Of a stretch of 64,000 nucleotides of DNA, positions 27,413-35,900 are shown one piece after another. Numbering within the stretch: position 1 is the first letter of the stretch; every line of letters begins with the position of its first letter. The translations under genes and the position numbers were made by a program. The stretch is from Dinoroseobacter sp013215265 (lineage in GTDB: Bacteria > Pseudomonadota > Alphaproteobacteria > Rhodobacterales > Rhodobacteraceae), in assembly GCA_963691755.1 (NCBI GenBank), contig OY829366.1:2976001-3040000 (forward strand), given 5' to 3'. The notes under the pieces are model-generated. The model was not told the DNA's origin and made no database searches. It was given only the letters and a program-made list of their open reading frames with translations.

Positions 27413-27496
27413 TGGTGGGCGACCCTGGAATCGAACCAGGCGTGCGTCTCCGCGAGGGAGTTACAGTCCCCTGCCACACCTTGCGGCCTGTCGCCC
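27413..27496 (-). tRNA. tRNA-Tyr (anticodon GTA)
   Basis: On the minus strand the sequence runs GGGCGACAGGCCGC.. to GGGTCGCCCACCA, with a 7-base-pair acceptor stem, a TTCGATTCC T-loop and the anticodon loop CTGTAAC (anticodon GTA). A long variable arm (CTCGCGGAGAC region) is typical of bacterial tRNA-Tyr. CCA is encoded. An IS scrap lies 80 bases away, on the 3' side of the tRNA where mobile elements often insert. Confidence 0.97.
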
Positions 27497-27806
27497 AGCC
27501 GTGGCGGCGGGGATATCCAAGCCCGCCTACCCGGTCAAGCGCAAAACGCACGGCACTGGGCGCAATCCGCCGCTGTTTTCATTTCGTCCGAAATATACCG
27601 GTCTACCGCTCGCCGCCAACACGGGGCGAACGCCTGTCGCGATCAACCCCGCGAGAGATCAACACCTCAGATAGCCATGCACCAACCACGCCCAAAGCCG
27701 AACCAAAACGAACGGTTACGACACTTGGGCGATCCAAACCCATCGCTTTCCCCTCATTCGTTCTATAGAGACGGCTCAATCCTCGTTCACCACTGCCGGA
27801 CCAGTC

Positions 27807-28583
27807 ATGAAAAAACCAAAATGGGTCGTTGAAAAGGAACAGGCGCGCCGGGCCGCAGCCTCGGAAACCGTCTGGCTCTTTGGCCTGCACGCGGTACGCG
27901 ATGCGCTTCAGAACCCCGCACGTGAACGCCTGAGGCTTATTCTGACTAAAAACGCGGCCGATCGTCTGGGCGATGCGATACCTGCCAGCGGTATGACGCC
28001 CGAGATGGCCGATCCACGAAAGTTCCCGGCCCCGATTGATCCCGGATCAGTCCATCAGGGGGCCGCGCTTGAGGTCAAGGCGCTCGATTGGGGCGACGTC
28101 CAGCAGGTCTGCAAGCCCGGAGGCCATGCCTCGCGCGTCGTGCTTCTGGACCGTGTGACTGACCCACATAATGTCGGGGCGATCCTGCGCTCGGCCGAAG
28201 TGTTCGGAGCACGCGCCGTAATCGCTCCACAGCGGGCTGCGGCTCCAGAAACTGGCGCATTGGCAAAAACTGCCTCTGGTGCTTTGGAACGCCAACCTTA
28301 TCTGAGGGTAAAGAACCTTGCAGATACGATGGAGCGTTTACGTGACATGGGATATTTTCTGATCGGATTGGATGGTGAGGCCGACGCAGAACTGCCGGCT
28401 GTGCTTCAAGGCCAGACAGACCGCCCCATTGGACTTGTTCTGGGGGCGGAAGGCCCGGGACTGCGGGACAGAACGAAAACCACGTGCGACGTGCTCGCAC
28501 GGATTCCTTTTGCGACAGATTTCGGCTCACTCAACGTTTCAAACGCAGCAGCGGTATCGCTCTTTGCAGCGCGGGAGGGTTGA
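27807..28583 (+). CDS. rlmB: 23S rRNA (guanosine-2'-O-)-methyltransferase RlmB
   Basis: 258 residues of the SpoU/TrmH family. An N-terminal RNA-binding domain (VWLFGLHAVRDALQNPAR) is followed by the knotted SPOUT domain with its three motifs: DPHNVGAILRSAEVFGA, IGLVLGAEGPGLRDR and SLNVSNAAAVSLFAA. The enzyme uses S-adenosylmethionine to methylate G2251 (E. coli numbering) in the peptidyl-transferase P loop. It is followed three bases later by the small zinc-ribbon gene, so the two are likely co-transcribed. Confidence 0.93.
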   Translation: MKKPKWVVEKEQARRAAASETVWLFGLHAVRDALQNPARERLRLILTKNAADRLGDAIPASGMTPEMADPRKFPAPIDPGSVHQGAALEVKALDWGDVQQVCKPGGHASRVVLLDRVTDPHNVGAILRSAEVFGARAVIAPQRAAAPETGALAKTASGALERQPYLRVKNLADTMERLRDMGYFLIGLDGEADAELPAVLQGQTDRPIGLVLGAEGPGLRDRTKTTCDVLARIPFATDFGSLNVSNAAAVSLFAAREG

Positions 28584-28586
28584 AGC

Positions 28587-28919
28587 ATGGATCGTCGAGA
28601 CGTCACACGCATGGGCACGTGCTGCTATTGCGGGTCGCGCACATTGTTGCAACTGACCGCGCGCGACGGGCACGAACTGGCTTGCGGGTCTTGCGGTGCC
28701 CCCATTCACCATATGAAAGCAGTCCGGGCCGAACAGCACACGCCCAAACATAACCGCCCGCATGCGTCGCGTGCTATCGGCTACCCCGGACACGGTCACT
28801 CGGATGAGCGTCCCAAAAAGAAGAAAAACAAGGGCAAGAAGTCCTACAAGAAGAAGTCAAAAGGGATCTTCGATATGTTCGAAGATGTCATTGACGATGT
28901 CTTCGACATCTTCGACTGA
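28587..28919 (+). CDS. Small zinc-ribbon protein with Lys-rich and acidic tails
   Basis: 110 residues. The first half has two Cys-x-x-Cys pairs (CCYCGSRT and CGSCGAP), so a zinc ribbon is likely. A His-rich stretch follows (HTPKHNRPHASR), then a Lys-rich segment with about 18 Lys, and finally an acidic, hydrophobic tail (FDMFEDVIDDVFDIFD). The strong basic-to-acidic split suggests a nucleic-acid contact next to a protein-binding helix. It starts three bases after rlmB, which hints at an RNA- or ribosome-related role. No specific function is known to me. Confidence 0.7.
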   Translation: MDRRDVTRMGTCCYCGSRTLLQLTARDGHELACGSCGAPIHHMKAVRAEQHTPKHNRPHASRAIGYPGHGHSDERPKKKKNKGKKSYKKKSKGIFDMFEDVIDDVFDIFD

Positions 28920-29064
28920 ACATCTGTCGTCTGCGCAAATTGTTACGACACTCTGACGAGGTCGTGTTGTAACACGCGTCACGGGCCCGCGAGGTGGGGT
29001 TTTCGAGACCAGTTTGCCTACGCATCTTACACTCAGACGCAGACACGACATCGGAGACGCCCTG

Positions 29065-29547
29065 ATGACATACACCCCCACCCTGTCACGCCGCAGCGCA
29101 TTGGGCCTACTCGCCGCGGTTCCAGTAACCCTTGCAAGCCCGCTTGTCATTCGCCCCGCGAAAGCAATGGCCCCCGAGACCTACGCCGAAGATGGTGTCG
29201 CGATCGATGGCAGCGACGTCATGGGCTACTGGCTGGACGGCGAGCCTGTGATGGGCTCGCCCGACTTCACCTACGACTGGAAGGGCGCGACCTGGCAGTT
29301 TGCCAGCGCAGAAACCCGCGACATGTTCATCGCCGATCCGGAACGTTACGCACCCGCTTATGGTGGACATTGTGCATGGGCTGCGAGCCGCGGCTATGTC
29401 GCCCCAACCACACCCACCGCCTGGACCTTGCATGAAGAGCGTTTGTTCCTGAATTACAGCCTCAGCGTTCAATGGCGCTGGCGCCGCAATATTCCTGGCA
29501 ACGTGGCCAAGGGGGATGAGAACTGGCCGGGTCTGCTCGCAGGATAA
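29065..29547 (+). CDS. Exported YHS-domain protein (probable Tat substrate)
   Basis: About 160 residues from ATG 29065 (CGGAGACGCC upstream). The leader has a twin-arginine-like start (TLSRRSALGLLAAVPVTLAS) ending near AKA. The mature part is a YHS-type domain: GVAIDGSDVMGYWLDGEPVM, FTYDWKGATWQFASAETRDM, and YAPAYGGHCAWAASRGYVAP. YHS domains are small and often metal-linked; here the single Cys and nearby His could bind a metal. A strong terminator follows at 29665. Confidence 0.85.
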   Translation: MTYTPTLSRRSALGLLAAVPVTLASPLVIRPAKAMAPETYAEDGVAIDGSDVMGYWLDGEPVMGSPDFTYDWKGATWQFASAETRDMFIADPERYAPAYGGHCAWAASRGYVAPTTPTAWTLHEERLFLNYSLSVQWRWRRNIPGNVAKGDENWPGLLAG

Positions 29548-29664
29548 TCACGAGCTTGCGACCAGACCTGTAAACCTGCTCTGGCAACCCTAAATACAAC
29601 TCATCGCACACGGGGCCGGAACCCCCATGTTGCAATTAAACTGTCCCTCGTTCCGCAACCTCAT

Positions 29665-29702
29665 GCGCCCATCCTGCCCCCTCAGGATTGGGCGCTTTTT
29701 TA
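29665..29702 (+). terminator. Rho-independent terminator after the YHS gene
   Basis: GCGCCCATCCTG pairs with CAGGATTGGGCGC (one bulge) around a CCCCCT loop and is followed by seven T. It is a textbook terminator on the plus strand, just upstream of the CoA-binding protein gene. Confidence 0.92.
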
Positions 29703-29729
29703 TTCTCTTCGAACAGGTTAGGAGCGGGT

Positions 29730-30206
29730 ATGACTAAGCCTACCGATACCCAGCTCCGCCAGATTTTGACCGACACCAAAGTGATTGCCGTGGTGGGTCT
29801 TTCTGCAAAACCGGTACGGGCGAGCTATTTCGTCGGACGCTACCTGTCGATGCGGGGAAAACGCGTGATCGGCGTGAGCCCCGGACTTGCAGGTCAGACG
29901 CTCTTTGGCGAAGTGGTCTACGGTAGCCTGAAAGATATTCCTGCCGATGTTCCCGTGGATATGGTCGATATCTTCCGGCGTTCAGAACACGTACCCCCGA
30001 TTGTCGATGATGCAGTCGCCAGCCTTCCGAACCTGCGCACAATCTGGATGCAGATTGGCGTGCAGAATCCAGAGGCACGCGCGCAGGCGGAATCTGCAGG
30101 GTTGCGCGTTGTCGAAAACCTCTGCCCCAAACAGGAACATCAAAGGCTGTTTGGAGAGCTACGTAAGGGCGGTTTTGCCACTGGTGTGATTTCGTCAAGG
30201 CTTTGA
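29730..30206 (+). CDS. CoA-binding domain protein
   Basis: 158 residues starting at ATG 29730 (TTAGGAGCGGGT upstream). It is a single Rossmann-type CoA-binding domain: KVIAVVGLSAKPVRASYFVG, RGKRVIGVSPG, and DMVDIFRRSEHVPPIVDDAV. It ends with ENLCPKQEHQRLFG, containing the conserved Cys found in this family. Such stand-alone proteins bind CoA, but their cellular task is unclear. It converges on hisE. Confidence 0.85.
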   Translation: MTKPTDTQLRQILTDTKVIAVVGLSAKPVRASYFVGRYLSMRGKRVIGVSPGLAGQTLFGEVVYGSLKDIPADVPVDMVDIFRRSEHVPPIVDDAVASLPNLRTIWMQIGVQNPEARAQAESAGLRVVENLCPKQEHQRLFGELRKGGFATGVISSRL

Positions 30207-30218
30207 ACGCGCGGCGTT

Positions 30219-30530
30219 TCAGGTGCGAGACTCTTTCTCGGCGATACCAGAGGTGCCTTCCCTCCGGCTAAGTTCCACCAGCACGTCGTTGAGCGAAATA
30301 TCCCGTGAAGCAAGCATGACCAGCAGGTGATACAGCACATCTGCCGCTTCAGCCGTCAGCGCATCACGGTCGCCTTTTACGGCCTCGATGATCGCCTCAA
30401 CCGCTTCTTCGCCAAACTTCTCAGCGCATTTCTCGGGCCCTTTGGACAGCAATTTTGCCGTCCAACTGTCGGAGGCGTCCGCTCCCTTGCGGGCTTCGAT
30501 CGTGGCGGCCAGCCGCTCCAGCGCGCTCAT
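30219..30530 (-). CDS. hisE: Phosphoribosyl-ATP pyrophosphatase HisE
   Basis: 103 residues, stand-alone HisE of normal length, with the MazG-like helical core (LLSKGPEKCAEKFGEEAVEA) containing the metal-binding Glu residues, and ADVLYHLLVMLASRDISLND. It hydrolyses PR-ATP to PR-AMP in step 2 of histidine synthesis. Its ATG overlaps the hisF stop by four bases, so hisF and hisE are coupled. This is the last gene of the leftward his cluster. Confidence 0.95.
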   Translation of the reverse strand: MSALERLAATIEARKGADASDSWTAKLLSKGPEKCAEKFGEEAVEAIIEAVKGDRDALTAEAADVLYHLLVMLASRDISLNDVLVELSRREGTSGIAEKESRT

Positions 30531-31288
30531 GACAGCCTCATGGGCAGACCCGCTGCCGCCATATGCGCCTTGGCCTCGCCGATGGTGTAGGTGCCGAAGT
30601 GAAAAATCGACGCCGCGAGCACCGCGCTCGCGCCCCCTTCGGTCACGCCTTCCACGAGGTGATCAAGGTTGCCGACACCACCGCTGGCAATAACCGGAAT
30701 ACTGACCGCGTCCGAAATTGCCCGGGTCAGTGGTAAATTGAACCCTGCCTTGGTGCCGTCACGGTCCATAGAGGTCAGTAATATCTCGCCTGCACCCTGA
30801 CGCTCCACTTCCAAAGCAAACTCGACGGCGTCGATCCCCGTGGGTTTGCGACCACCATGGGTAAAGATCTCCCACTTTCCTGGACTGACGGTCTTGGCGT
30901 CGATGGCCACAACGATGCATTGCGATCCAAATCTTTCAGCCGCACGCGCAACCACCGTTGGATCTGCCACAGCCGCGGAATTGAACGACACCTTGTCTGC
31001 ACCCGCCAGCAACAGCGCCCGCACATCTTCAGGTGTTCTGACACCGCCGCCTACTGTCAGCGGCATGAAGCAGGCCTCCGCCGTGCGCGTGACGACATCA
31101 TACATCGTGCCTCTATTTTCATGGGTAGCATTGATATCGAGAAAACAAAGCTCGTCCGCACCAGCGGCATCATAGGCACGCGCAGCTTCCACCGGATCGC
31201 CAGCGTCAATCAGATCTACGAAGTTCACACCCTTCACGACACGCCCATCTTTGACGTCGAGACACGGGATTACACGGGTTTTCAGCAT
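30527..31288 (-). CDS. hisF: Imidazole glycerol phosphate synthase cyclase subunit HisF
   Basis: 253 residues, a full (beta/alpha)8 barrel. It starts MLKTRVIPCLDVKDGRVVKG with the catalytic Asp, and has phosphate-binding VGGGVRTPEDVRALLLAGAD and ASGGVGNLDHLVEG. Catalytic Asp in TSMDRDGTKAGF is present. It forms IGP and AICAR using ammonia from HisH. It follows the Hint-domain gene and precedes hisE. Confidence 0.97.
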   Translation of the reverse strand: MLKTRVIPCLDVKDGRVVKGVNFVDLIDAGDPVEAARAYDAAGADELCFLDINATHENRGTMYDVVTRTAEACFMPLTVGGGVRTPEDVRALLLAGADKVSFNSAAVADPTVVARAAERFGSQCIVVAIDAKTVSPGKWEIFTHGGRKPTGIDAVEFALEVERQGAGEILLTSMDRDGTKAGFNLPLTRAISDAVSIPVIASGGVGNLDHLVEGVTEGGASAVLAASIFHFGTYTIGEAKAHMAAAGLPMRLS

Positions 31289-31319
31289 TTCTGCGTCCTT
31301 TGGAGGAGACGCTGACCTC

Positions 31320-31823
31320 CTAACGGGTGACGGGCCGATTGAAAAGCGGCAGTGCAGCTGCAGAGGGGCCCGATAACGCTGGTCGGACGGTTCGGGTCAG
31401 ACGTTTTGGCCCCACCGGTCCTGTTTTTGCAGCTACGGGGGTCCCGTTTGCTATCACGGTACAGGCGCATGTAAATCGCAGTTCGGTGAAGGTAAGTGGC
31501 TTGCCCGGACGTGCAAGCACGACGCGTCGGCCATCGATAAGACTGGCTGCTTTGCGCGGCAAACATCCTGCTACGGTCACCTTCTGGCCCGGACTAACGA
31601 GCATATCGCGCGAAGGGTTCCCACGTCCAAATGCATTGCGACGGATCAGGATAGGCTTGTGACGCGACCGACCCAGACGCTCCGGGGCAAACGTAGCGCG
31701 CACAACGGCATCCAGCATTTGAACGCTGCCGTTTGCGGTCAAAACCGGATCGCCCGGACGAAGCGACTCCACCAGTTTTGGCCCAAAGAGCGTGTCAATC
31801 AATATGCCCGATGTCAGCGACAT
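31320..31823 (-). CDS. Hint-domain (hedgehog/intein-type) protein
   Basis: About 167 residues from ATG 31823, which has a GAGGAA ribosome binding site. The opening SGILIDTLFGPKLVESLRPGDPVLT and the HKPILIRRNAFGRGNPSRDMLVSPGQKV segment match the Hint_2-type proteins common in Rhodobacteraceae. The usual Cys/Ser autocatalytic residue at the domain start is not obvious (SGIL), so self-cleavage cannot be claimed. It lies between hisA and hisF on the same strand and is probably transcribed with the his genes. Its function is unknown. Confidence 0.7.
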   Translation of the reverse strand: MSLTSGILIDTLFGPKLVESLRPGDPVLTANGSVQMLDAVVRATFAPERLGRSRHKPILIRRNAFGRGNPSRDMLVSPGQKVTVAGCLPRKAASLIDGRRVVLARPGKPLTFTELRFTCACTVIANGTPVAAKTGPVGPKRLTRTVRPALSGPSAAALPLFNRPVTR

Positions 31824-31905
31824 CCGATTCCTCGAAACCGAGGCCCCCGCGCCTGTCAAAACGTAAAAGCATGGCATAGGAATGGCACGAGGGATAAAAA
31901 TCAGA

Positions 31906-32169
31906 CTAATTTTGCCGATTTTTGAGCAATCTGGCTGTCCAGACCAGCAAACCCAGCACGCCTACCCCCGTTAAAGGCAACGTCAGGCGCGCGGACCAGA
32001 TCAGGTTGATCAACCGCTCGGCCACACCGCAGACCCCGGTCATAGGGGCGGCAAATGGCGGGTTTACACAGCCCAAGACCGCATCCAGCCCCAATCCGAT
32101 CAGTGCAAGGGTAAGCGGCAGCAGCCCAAGCAGGATCGCACCAAGCGAGAAACGGAAGAGCAGACGCAT
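31906..32169 (-). CDS. Small two-segment membrane protein in the his cluster
   Basis: 87 residues with two hydrophobic segments (about 5-32 and 60-82) separated by a loop with two Cys (LGCVNPP and GVCGVAE). The ATG overlaps the hisA stop codon (ATGA). The arrangement implies co-expression with hisA, but I do not recognise a family and no role in histidine synthesis is expected. Confidence 0.65.
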   Translation of the reverse strand: MRLLFRFSLGAILLGLLPLTLALIGLGLDAVLGCVNPPFAAPMTGVCGVAERLINLIWSARLTLPLTGVGVLGLLVWTARLLKNRQN

Positions 32170-32885
32170 CAGCCCAGAGCGGCCAATGCGGCTTTCAGAT
32201 CAAGGGCCCCGTCATAGAGCGCGCGGCCCGAAATCGCGCCTGAAATTCCGCCCGCATCGCGCAACGCAACAAGATCGTCGAGCGAGGATACCCCACCTGA
32301 GGCAATGACCGGGATCGATGTGGCTTTGGCAAGCGCTGCGGTCGCAGTTATATTTGGTCCCTGCATCGCGCCGTCCCGATCAATATCAGTATAAATAATC
32401 GCGGCAACGCCTGCGTCCTCAAAAGATTTCGCAAGATCAGTTACTTGAAGGTCAGTTTCCTCAGCCCAACCTCGCGTCGCAACAAACCCGTTGCGTGCAT
32501 CCAGCCCCACAGCGACATGGCCGGGAAAGGCCTTGGCAGCTTCGCGCACAAGGTCCGGGTCTTCAACGGCGACTGTTCCAAGGATCACCCGCGTCAGACC
32601 CTTGGCCAGCCACATCTCGATCGTGGCCATGTCGCGAATGCCGCCGCCAAGCTGCGTTGGCACCGATGTTTCGGACAAAATCGCTTCGACCGCGGCGCCG
32701 TTCACAGGCTTTCCTGCAAACGCGCCGTTCAAATCAACAAGGTGAAGCCATTGGCACCCTTCATCCTGAAACGCCCGCGCCTGAGCGGCAGGGTCATCAT
32801 TGAAGACGGTGGCTGCGTCCATCTCGCCCCGCAGCAATCGCACGGCCTGGCCGTCTTTGAGGTCAATCGCGGGGTATAAGATCAT
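32169..32885 (-). CDS. hisA: ProFAR isomerase HisA
   Basis: 238 residues beginning MILYPAIDLKDGQAVRLLRG; the catalytic Asp lies in the AIDL motif and the second in YTDIDRDGAMQG. Phosphate-binding loops LGGGIRDMATIEMWL and ASGGVSSLDDLVAL are complete. It isomerises ProFAR to PRFAR, upstream of HisF/HisH. A longer upstream reading is possible but the chosen ATG is where the family starts. Confidence 0.95.
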   Translation of the reverse strand: MILYPAIDLKDGQAVRLLRGEMDAATVFNDDPAAQARAFQDEGCQWLHLVDLNGAFAGKPVNGAAVEAILSETSVPTQLGGGIRDMATIEMWLAKGLTRVILGTVAVEDPDLVREAAKAFPGHVAVGLDARNGFVATRGWAEETDLQVTDLAKSFEDAGVAAIIYTDIDRDGAMQGPNITATAALAKATSIPVIASGGVSSLDDLVALRDAGGISGAISGRALYDGALDLKAALAALG

Positions 32886-33031
32886 AACAGGGCTCCATCG
32901 GGCGGCGTTTGGCGGGGGTCTAGGCCAGCACGCCTGCCGTGCCAAGAGCCGGTTTGGCGCAACGTCATGCTTGATTGACACGTTTTCTTGAGAGAACCTC
33001 TCCCGCATCCAAAGTCTTGGGAGGAGACGAC

Positions 33032-33427
33032 ATGAAAAAACTGGCACTCGCAGCCATCGCAACCATTGCTTTGTCAGGTGCGGCACTTGCGGACCCGATC
33101 CACGGGACCTGGCAGACAATTCCGGATGACAACGGCAACTATGGGCATATCCAGGTCCGCGATTGTGGAGACCGCGGCATCTGCGGTACGCTGATCAAGT
33201 CATTTGACAGTTCCGGCGCCGAGTTTGTGTCTGAGAACCAAGGCCGCGCTATAATCTGGGACATGGCCGCCGACGGCGGTGGAGCCTATTCCGGTGGCAA
33301 AGTTTACTCTCCGGATCGCGACAAGACCTACAGCTCGCGCATGCAACTGTCAGGCAATGCGCTTACCGTACAAGGGTGCGTGTTCGGGATCTGTCGCGAT
33401 GGCGGAACCTGGAGCCGCGTGAACTAA
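33032..33427 (+). CDS. DUF2147 secreted protein
   Basis: 131 residues with a Sec signal peptide (MKKLALAAIATIALSGAALA) and a GGGAGGAGACGAC ribosome binding site. The mature domain (DPIHGTWQTIPDDNGNYGHI, ICGTLIKSF, GGKVYSPDRDKTYSSRMQLS and GNALTVQGCVFGICRDGGTW) matches DUF2147, a small lipocalin-like periplasmic family. Four Cys suggest two disulfides. It lies on the opposite strand between hisA and hisH, so it breaks the his cluster. Function unknown. Confidence 0.88.
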   Translation: MKKLALAAIATIALSGAALADPIHGTWQTIPDDNGNYGHIQVRDCGDRGICGTLIKSFDSSGAEFVSENQGRAIIWDMAADGGGAYSGGKVYSPDRDKTYSSRMQLSGNALTVQGCVFGICRDGGTWSRVN

Positions 33428-33446
33428 GGGGCACGATCTAATTTTG

Positions 33447-33475
33447 AGGGGCCGTCGCCTTAGGCGGCCCTTTCC
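33447..33475 (+). terminator. Terminator after the DUF2147 gene
   Basis: An AGGGCCG / CGGCCCT stem with a loop containing CGCCTTAGG, followed by TTTCCTTTT. It ends the DUF2147 message directly before the convergent hisH stop codon. Confidence 0.8.
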
Positions 33476-33480
33476 TTTTG

Positions 33481-34119
33481 CTAAGGCATCCAGTTCAGGA
33501 AATTTGCGATCAAACGCAAACCCGCACCTTGGCTCTTTTCCGGATGAAACTGGGTCCCTATCTTGGTCCCCTCGCTCACAATCGCCGTAACCGGCCCGCC
33601 ATAATCTACATGCGCCAACAATTGATCCGGGCGCGCGACCTGCATCGCATAAGAATGTACAAAATATGCGTGATCCCCGGTTACGATCCCCTCCAAAACG
33701 GGATGGGATCGATCAATGAGCAGATCATTCCAACCCATGTGAGGCACAGGCATTTTGGGGTCTGACGGACGGATTAGATCCACCTCACCCTCGATCCAGC
33801 CAAATCCATCAACGCGTTCATATTCCAGACCGCGCGTTGCCATCATCTGCATGCCGACGCAAATTCCCAGAAATGGGACGGCACGCGCCTCGACCGCCTC
33901 CTGCAGCGCTTCTTCAAGACCTTCAAACCCCTGCAACCCGCGTCGACAGGCAGGAAACGCTCCGTCCCCGGGTAAAACAAGACGGTCTGCCTTGCGCACC
34001 ACCTCCGGGTCCGAGGTCACGACCACGTTCCCGCCACCCGATTCAGCCGCCATCCGCTCAAACGCCTTTTGAGCAGAATGCAGATTACCGCTGTCGTAAT
34101 CGATCAGTACAGTTGTCAC
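33481..34119 (-). CDS. hisH: Imidazole glycerol phosphate synthase glutaminase subunit HisH
   Basis: 212 residues, a class I glutamine amidotransferase. The nucleophile Cys is in FLGICVGMQMM, and the catalytic His-x-Glu is in TQFHPEKSQGAG near the C-terminus; LVLPGDGAFPAC holds the oxyanion region. It supplies ammonia to HisF. It starts two bases after the hisB stop, so hisB-hisH are a unit. Confidence 0.97.
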   Translation of the reverse strand: MTTVLIDYDSGNLHSAQKAFERMAAESGGGNVVVTSDPEVVRKADRLVLPGDGAFPACRRGLQGFEGLEEALQEAVEARAVPFLGICVGMQMMATRGLEYERVDGFGWIEGEVDLIRPSDPKMPVPHMGWNDLLIDRSHPVLEGIVTGDHAYFVHSYAMQVARPDQLLAHVDYGGPVTAIVSEGTKIGTQFHPEKSQGAGLRLIANFLNWMP

Positions 34120-34121
34120 GG

Positions 34122-34718
34122 TCAGAGAATGCCTTTGGTCGACGGAATGGCATCGGATTTGCGCGGATCAATCGCCAAAGCATCACGCAAGGCCCGCGCA
34201 ACGGCCTTGAAGGCAGCTTCCGCAATGTGGTGGCTGTTGATTCCGTCGATTTTCTCAACATGCAGTGTCAGACCCGAATTCATCGCAAAGGCCTGAAAGA
34301 ACTCGCGTACAAGCTCGGTGTCAAAGGTTCCGATCTTCGAGGCAGTCATATCCACCTTCCAAACAAGATAGGGACGCCCGGACAGATCCAAGGCTGCGCG
34401 CACCAAAGTGTCATCCATAGGCAAAAGACACGACCCATAACGCACGATCCCGCGCTTGTCGCCAGCGGCCTCTGCAATCGCCTGGCCTAGTGCGATGCCG
34501 ACATCCTCAACCGTGTGGTGGTCATCGATATGCAGATCGCCCTTGCAGCGCACCTTCATGTCGATCAGCGCATGGCGAGCAAGCTGATCGAGCATGTGGT
34601 CAAAAAAACCAACACCTGTTGCGTTGTCATACGAGCCGGTTCCATCCAGATCGACGGATACTGTGATCGCCGTTTCGGCTGTTTTACGGGTGATCTCTGC
34701 GCGGCGCATGAAGGCCAT
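34122..34718 (-). CDS. hisB: Imidazoleglycerol-phosphate dehydratase HisB
   Basis: 198 residues, monofunctional HisB of normal size. Manganese-binding His motifs are present: GFFDHMLDQLARHALID, HIDDHHTVEDVGIALGQA, and INSHHIAEAAFKAVARAL. It dehydrates IGP to imidazole acetol phosphate. First gene of the leftward his cluster; its promoter must lie in the 90 bases before 34809. Confidence 0.97.
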   Translation of the reverse strand: MAFMRRAEITRKTAETAITVSVDLDGTGSYDNATGVGFFDHMLDQLARHALIDMKVRCKGDLHIDDHHTVEDVGIALGQAIAEAAGDKRGIVRYGSCLLPMDDTLVRAALDLSGRPYLVWKVDMTASKIGTFDTELVREFFQAFAMNSGLTLHVEKIDGINSHHIAEAAFKAVARALRDALAIDPRKSDAIPSTKGIL

Positions 34719-34808
34719 CCTTTCGAAAATCTCGCCGCTCTATAAGGCAGAGACCCGGGATTTGCCAAGCACTTGCGCTGAGCGGGGGAATGAGCGACAC
34801 CGCGCGGC

Positions 34809-35900
34809 ATGAGACCCGAACTGACCATCGTCATTCCCAGCTTCAACGAGCGTCCCAACGTACGCCCGTTGGTCGCCCTGTTGCAGGAGGCCTTGCAAGG
34901 CATCGAATGGGAAGCGGTTTTCGTTGACGACGACAGTCCGGACGGCACCGCGGATGAGGTACGCGCAGTCGGCGCCGAAGATCCACGGGTTCGCGTGTTG
35001 CACCGTGTGGGCCGCCGTGGATTGGCCGGGGCCTGTATCGAAGGCATCCTTTCGGCCATCTCACCGCTTGTTGCGGTAATGGACGCCGATTTACAGCATG
35101 ACGAGACAAAGCTGACCGAGATGGTCGCAAAGTTTCGCGCAGATGACAGCCTCGATCTGGTGATCGGATCGCGCCACGTTGAAGGTGGCTCAATCGGCGA
35201 CGGGTTTACAGCGATGCGGGCTTGGGGCTCCGAGGTTGCAACGAATCTGACCAAGAAAATTCTGCGCATCAAAGCCACAGACCCAATGAGCGGGTTCTTT
35301 ATGGTCAAGCGCGAGAGCTTCAACCAGGTGGTGCAAGGGCTTCAGACCCAGGGCTTCAAGATCCTTGCCGATATGCTGGCCGCCGCCAAAGGCCGCTGGA
35401 ACGTGGCCGAGGTGGGCTACACGTTCCGGGATCGTCAGCACGGCAAAAGCAAACTTGACGCTGCGATAACGGCCGAGTTCCTTGCCCTTTTGGTGGCGCG
35501 TTTTACCGGGGGCGTTCTGCCGATCCGGTTTATTCTATTCCTCATGGTTGGCGCCTCGGGAGTGATCGTGCAATTGGCTGCGATGCGGCTCGCCCTGCTA
35601 ACCGTGACCGATGTTTTCGCAATCGCCCAGACATTCGGCGTCATCGTAGCAATGACCACGAACTTCCTGCTGAACAACGTGCTGACCTATCACGACCGGA
35701 CATTGCGGGGCTGGAGACTGGTTTTCGGCCTGTTTAGCTTCTACGCGGTCTGTGCCGTGGGCGCGGTTGCAAATGTGGGCGTTGCCGGTGTGGCCTTCCA
35801 GGCGCTTGGTCAACCTGAATTTGCCAGCTTTATCGGTGCCGTTGTTGGGGCGCTTTGGAACTTTGTGGCAAGCGCGTTGGTGACCTGGAGATCGCGTTAG
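34809..35900 (+). CDS. DPM1-like glycosyltransferase fused to a GtrA membrane domain
   Basis: 363 residues. The first 230 are a GT2 polyprenyl-phosphate sugar transferase: LTIVIPSFNERPNVRPLVAL, VDDDSPDGTADEV, and the catalytic VMDADLQHDE. The last 120 form a GtrA-type domain with four membrane segments (IRFILFLMVGASGVIVQLAA first). Such fusions make polyprenyl-phosphate-linked sugars and help move them across the membrane. These would be donors for GT39 enzymes such as the one at 15-16.5 kb, although that link is inference. It is divergent from hisB. Confidence 0.9.
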   Translation: MRPELTIVIPSFNERPNVRPLVALLQEALQGIEWEAVFVDDDSPDGTADEVRAVGAEDPRVRVLHRVGRRGLAGACIEGILSAISPLVAVMDADLQHDETKLTEMVAKFRADDSLDLVIGSRHVEGGSIGDGFTAMRAWGSEVATNLTKKILRIKATDPMSGFFMVKRESFNQVVQGLQTQGFKILADMLAAAKGRWNVAEVGYTFRDRQHGKSKLDAAITAEFLALLVARFTGGVLPIRFILFLMVGASGVIVQLAAMRLALLTVTDVFAIAQTFGVIVAMTTNFLLNNVLTYHDRTLRGWRLVFGLFSFYAVCAVGAVANVGVAGVAFQALGQPEFASFIGAVVGALWNFVASALVTWRSR

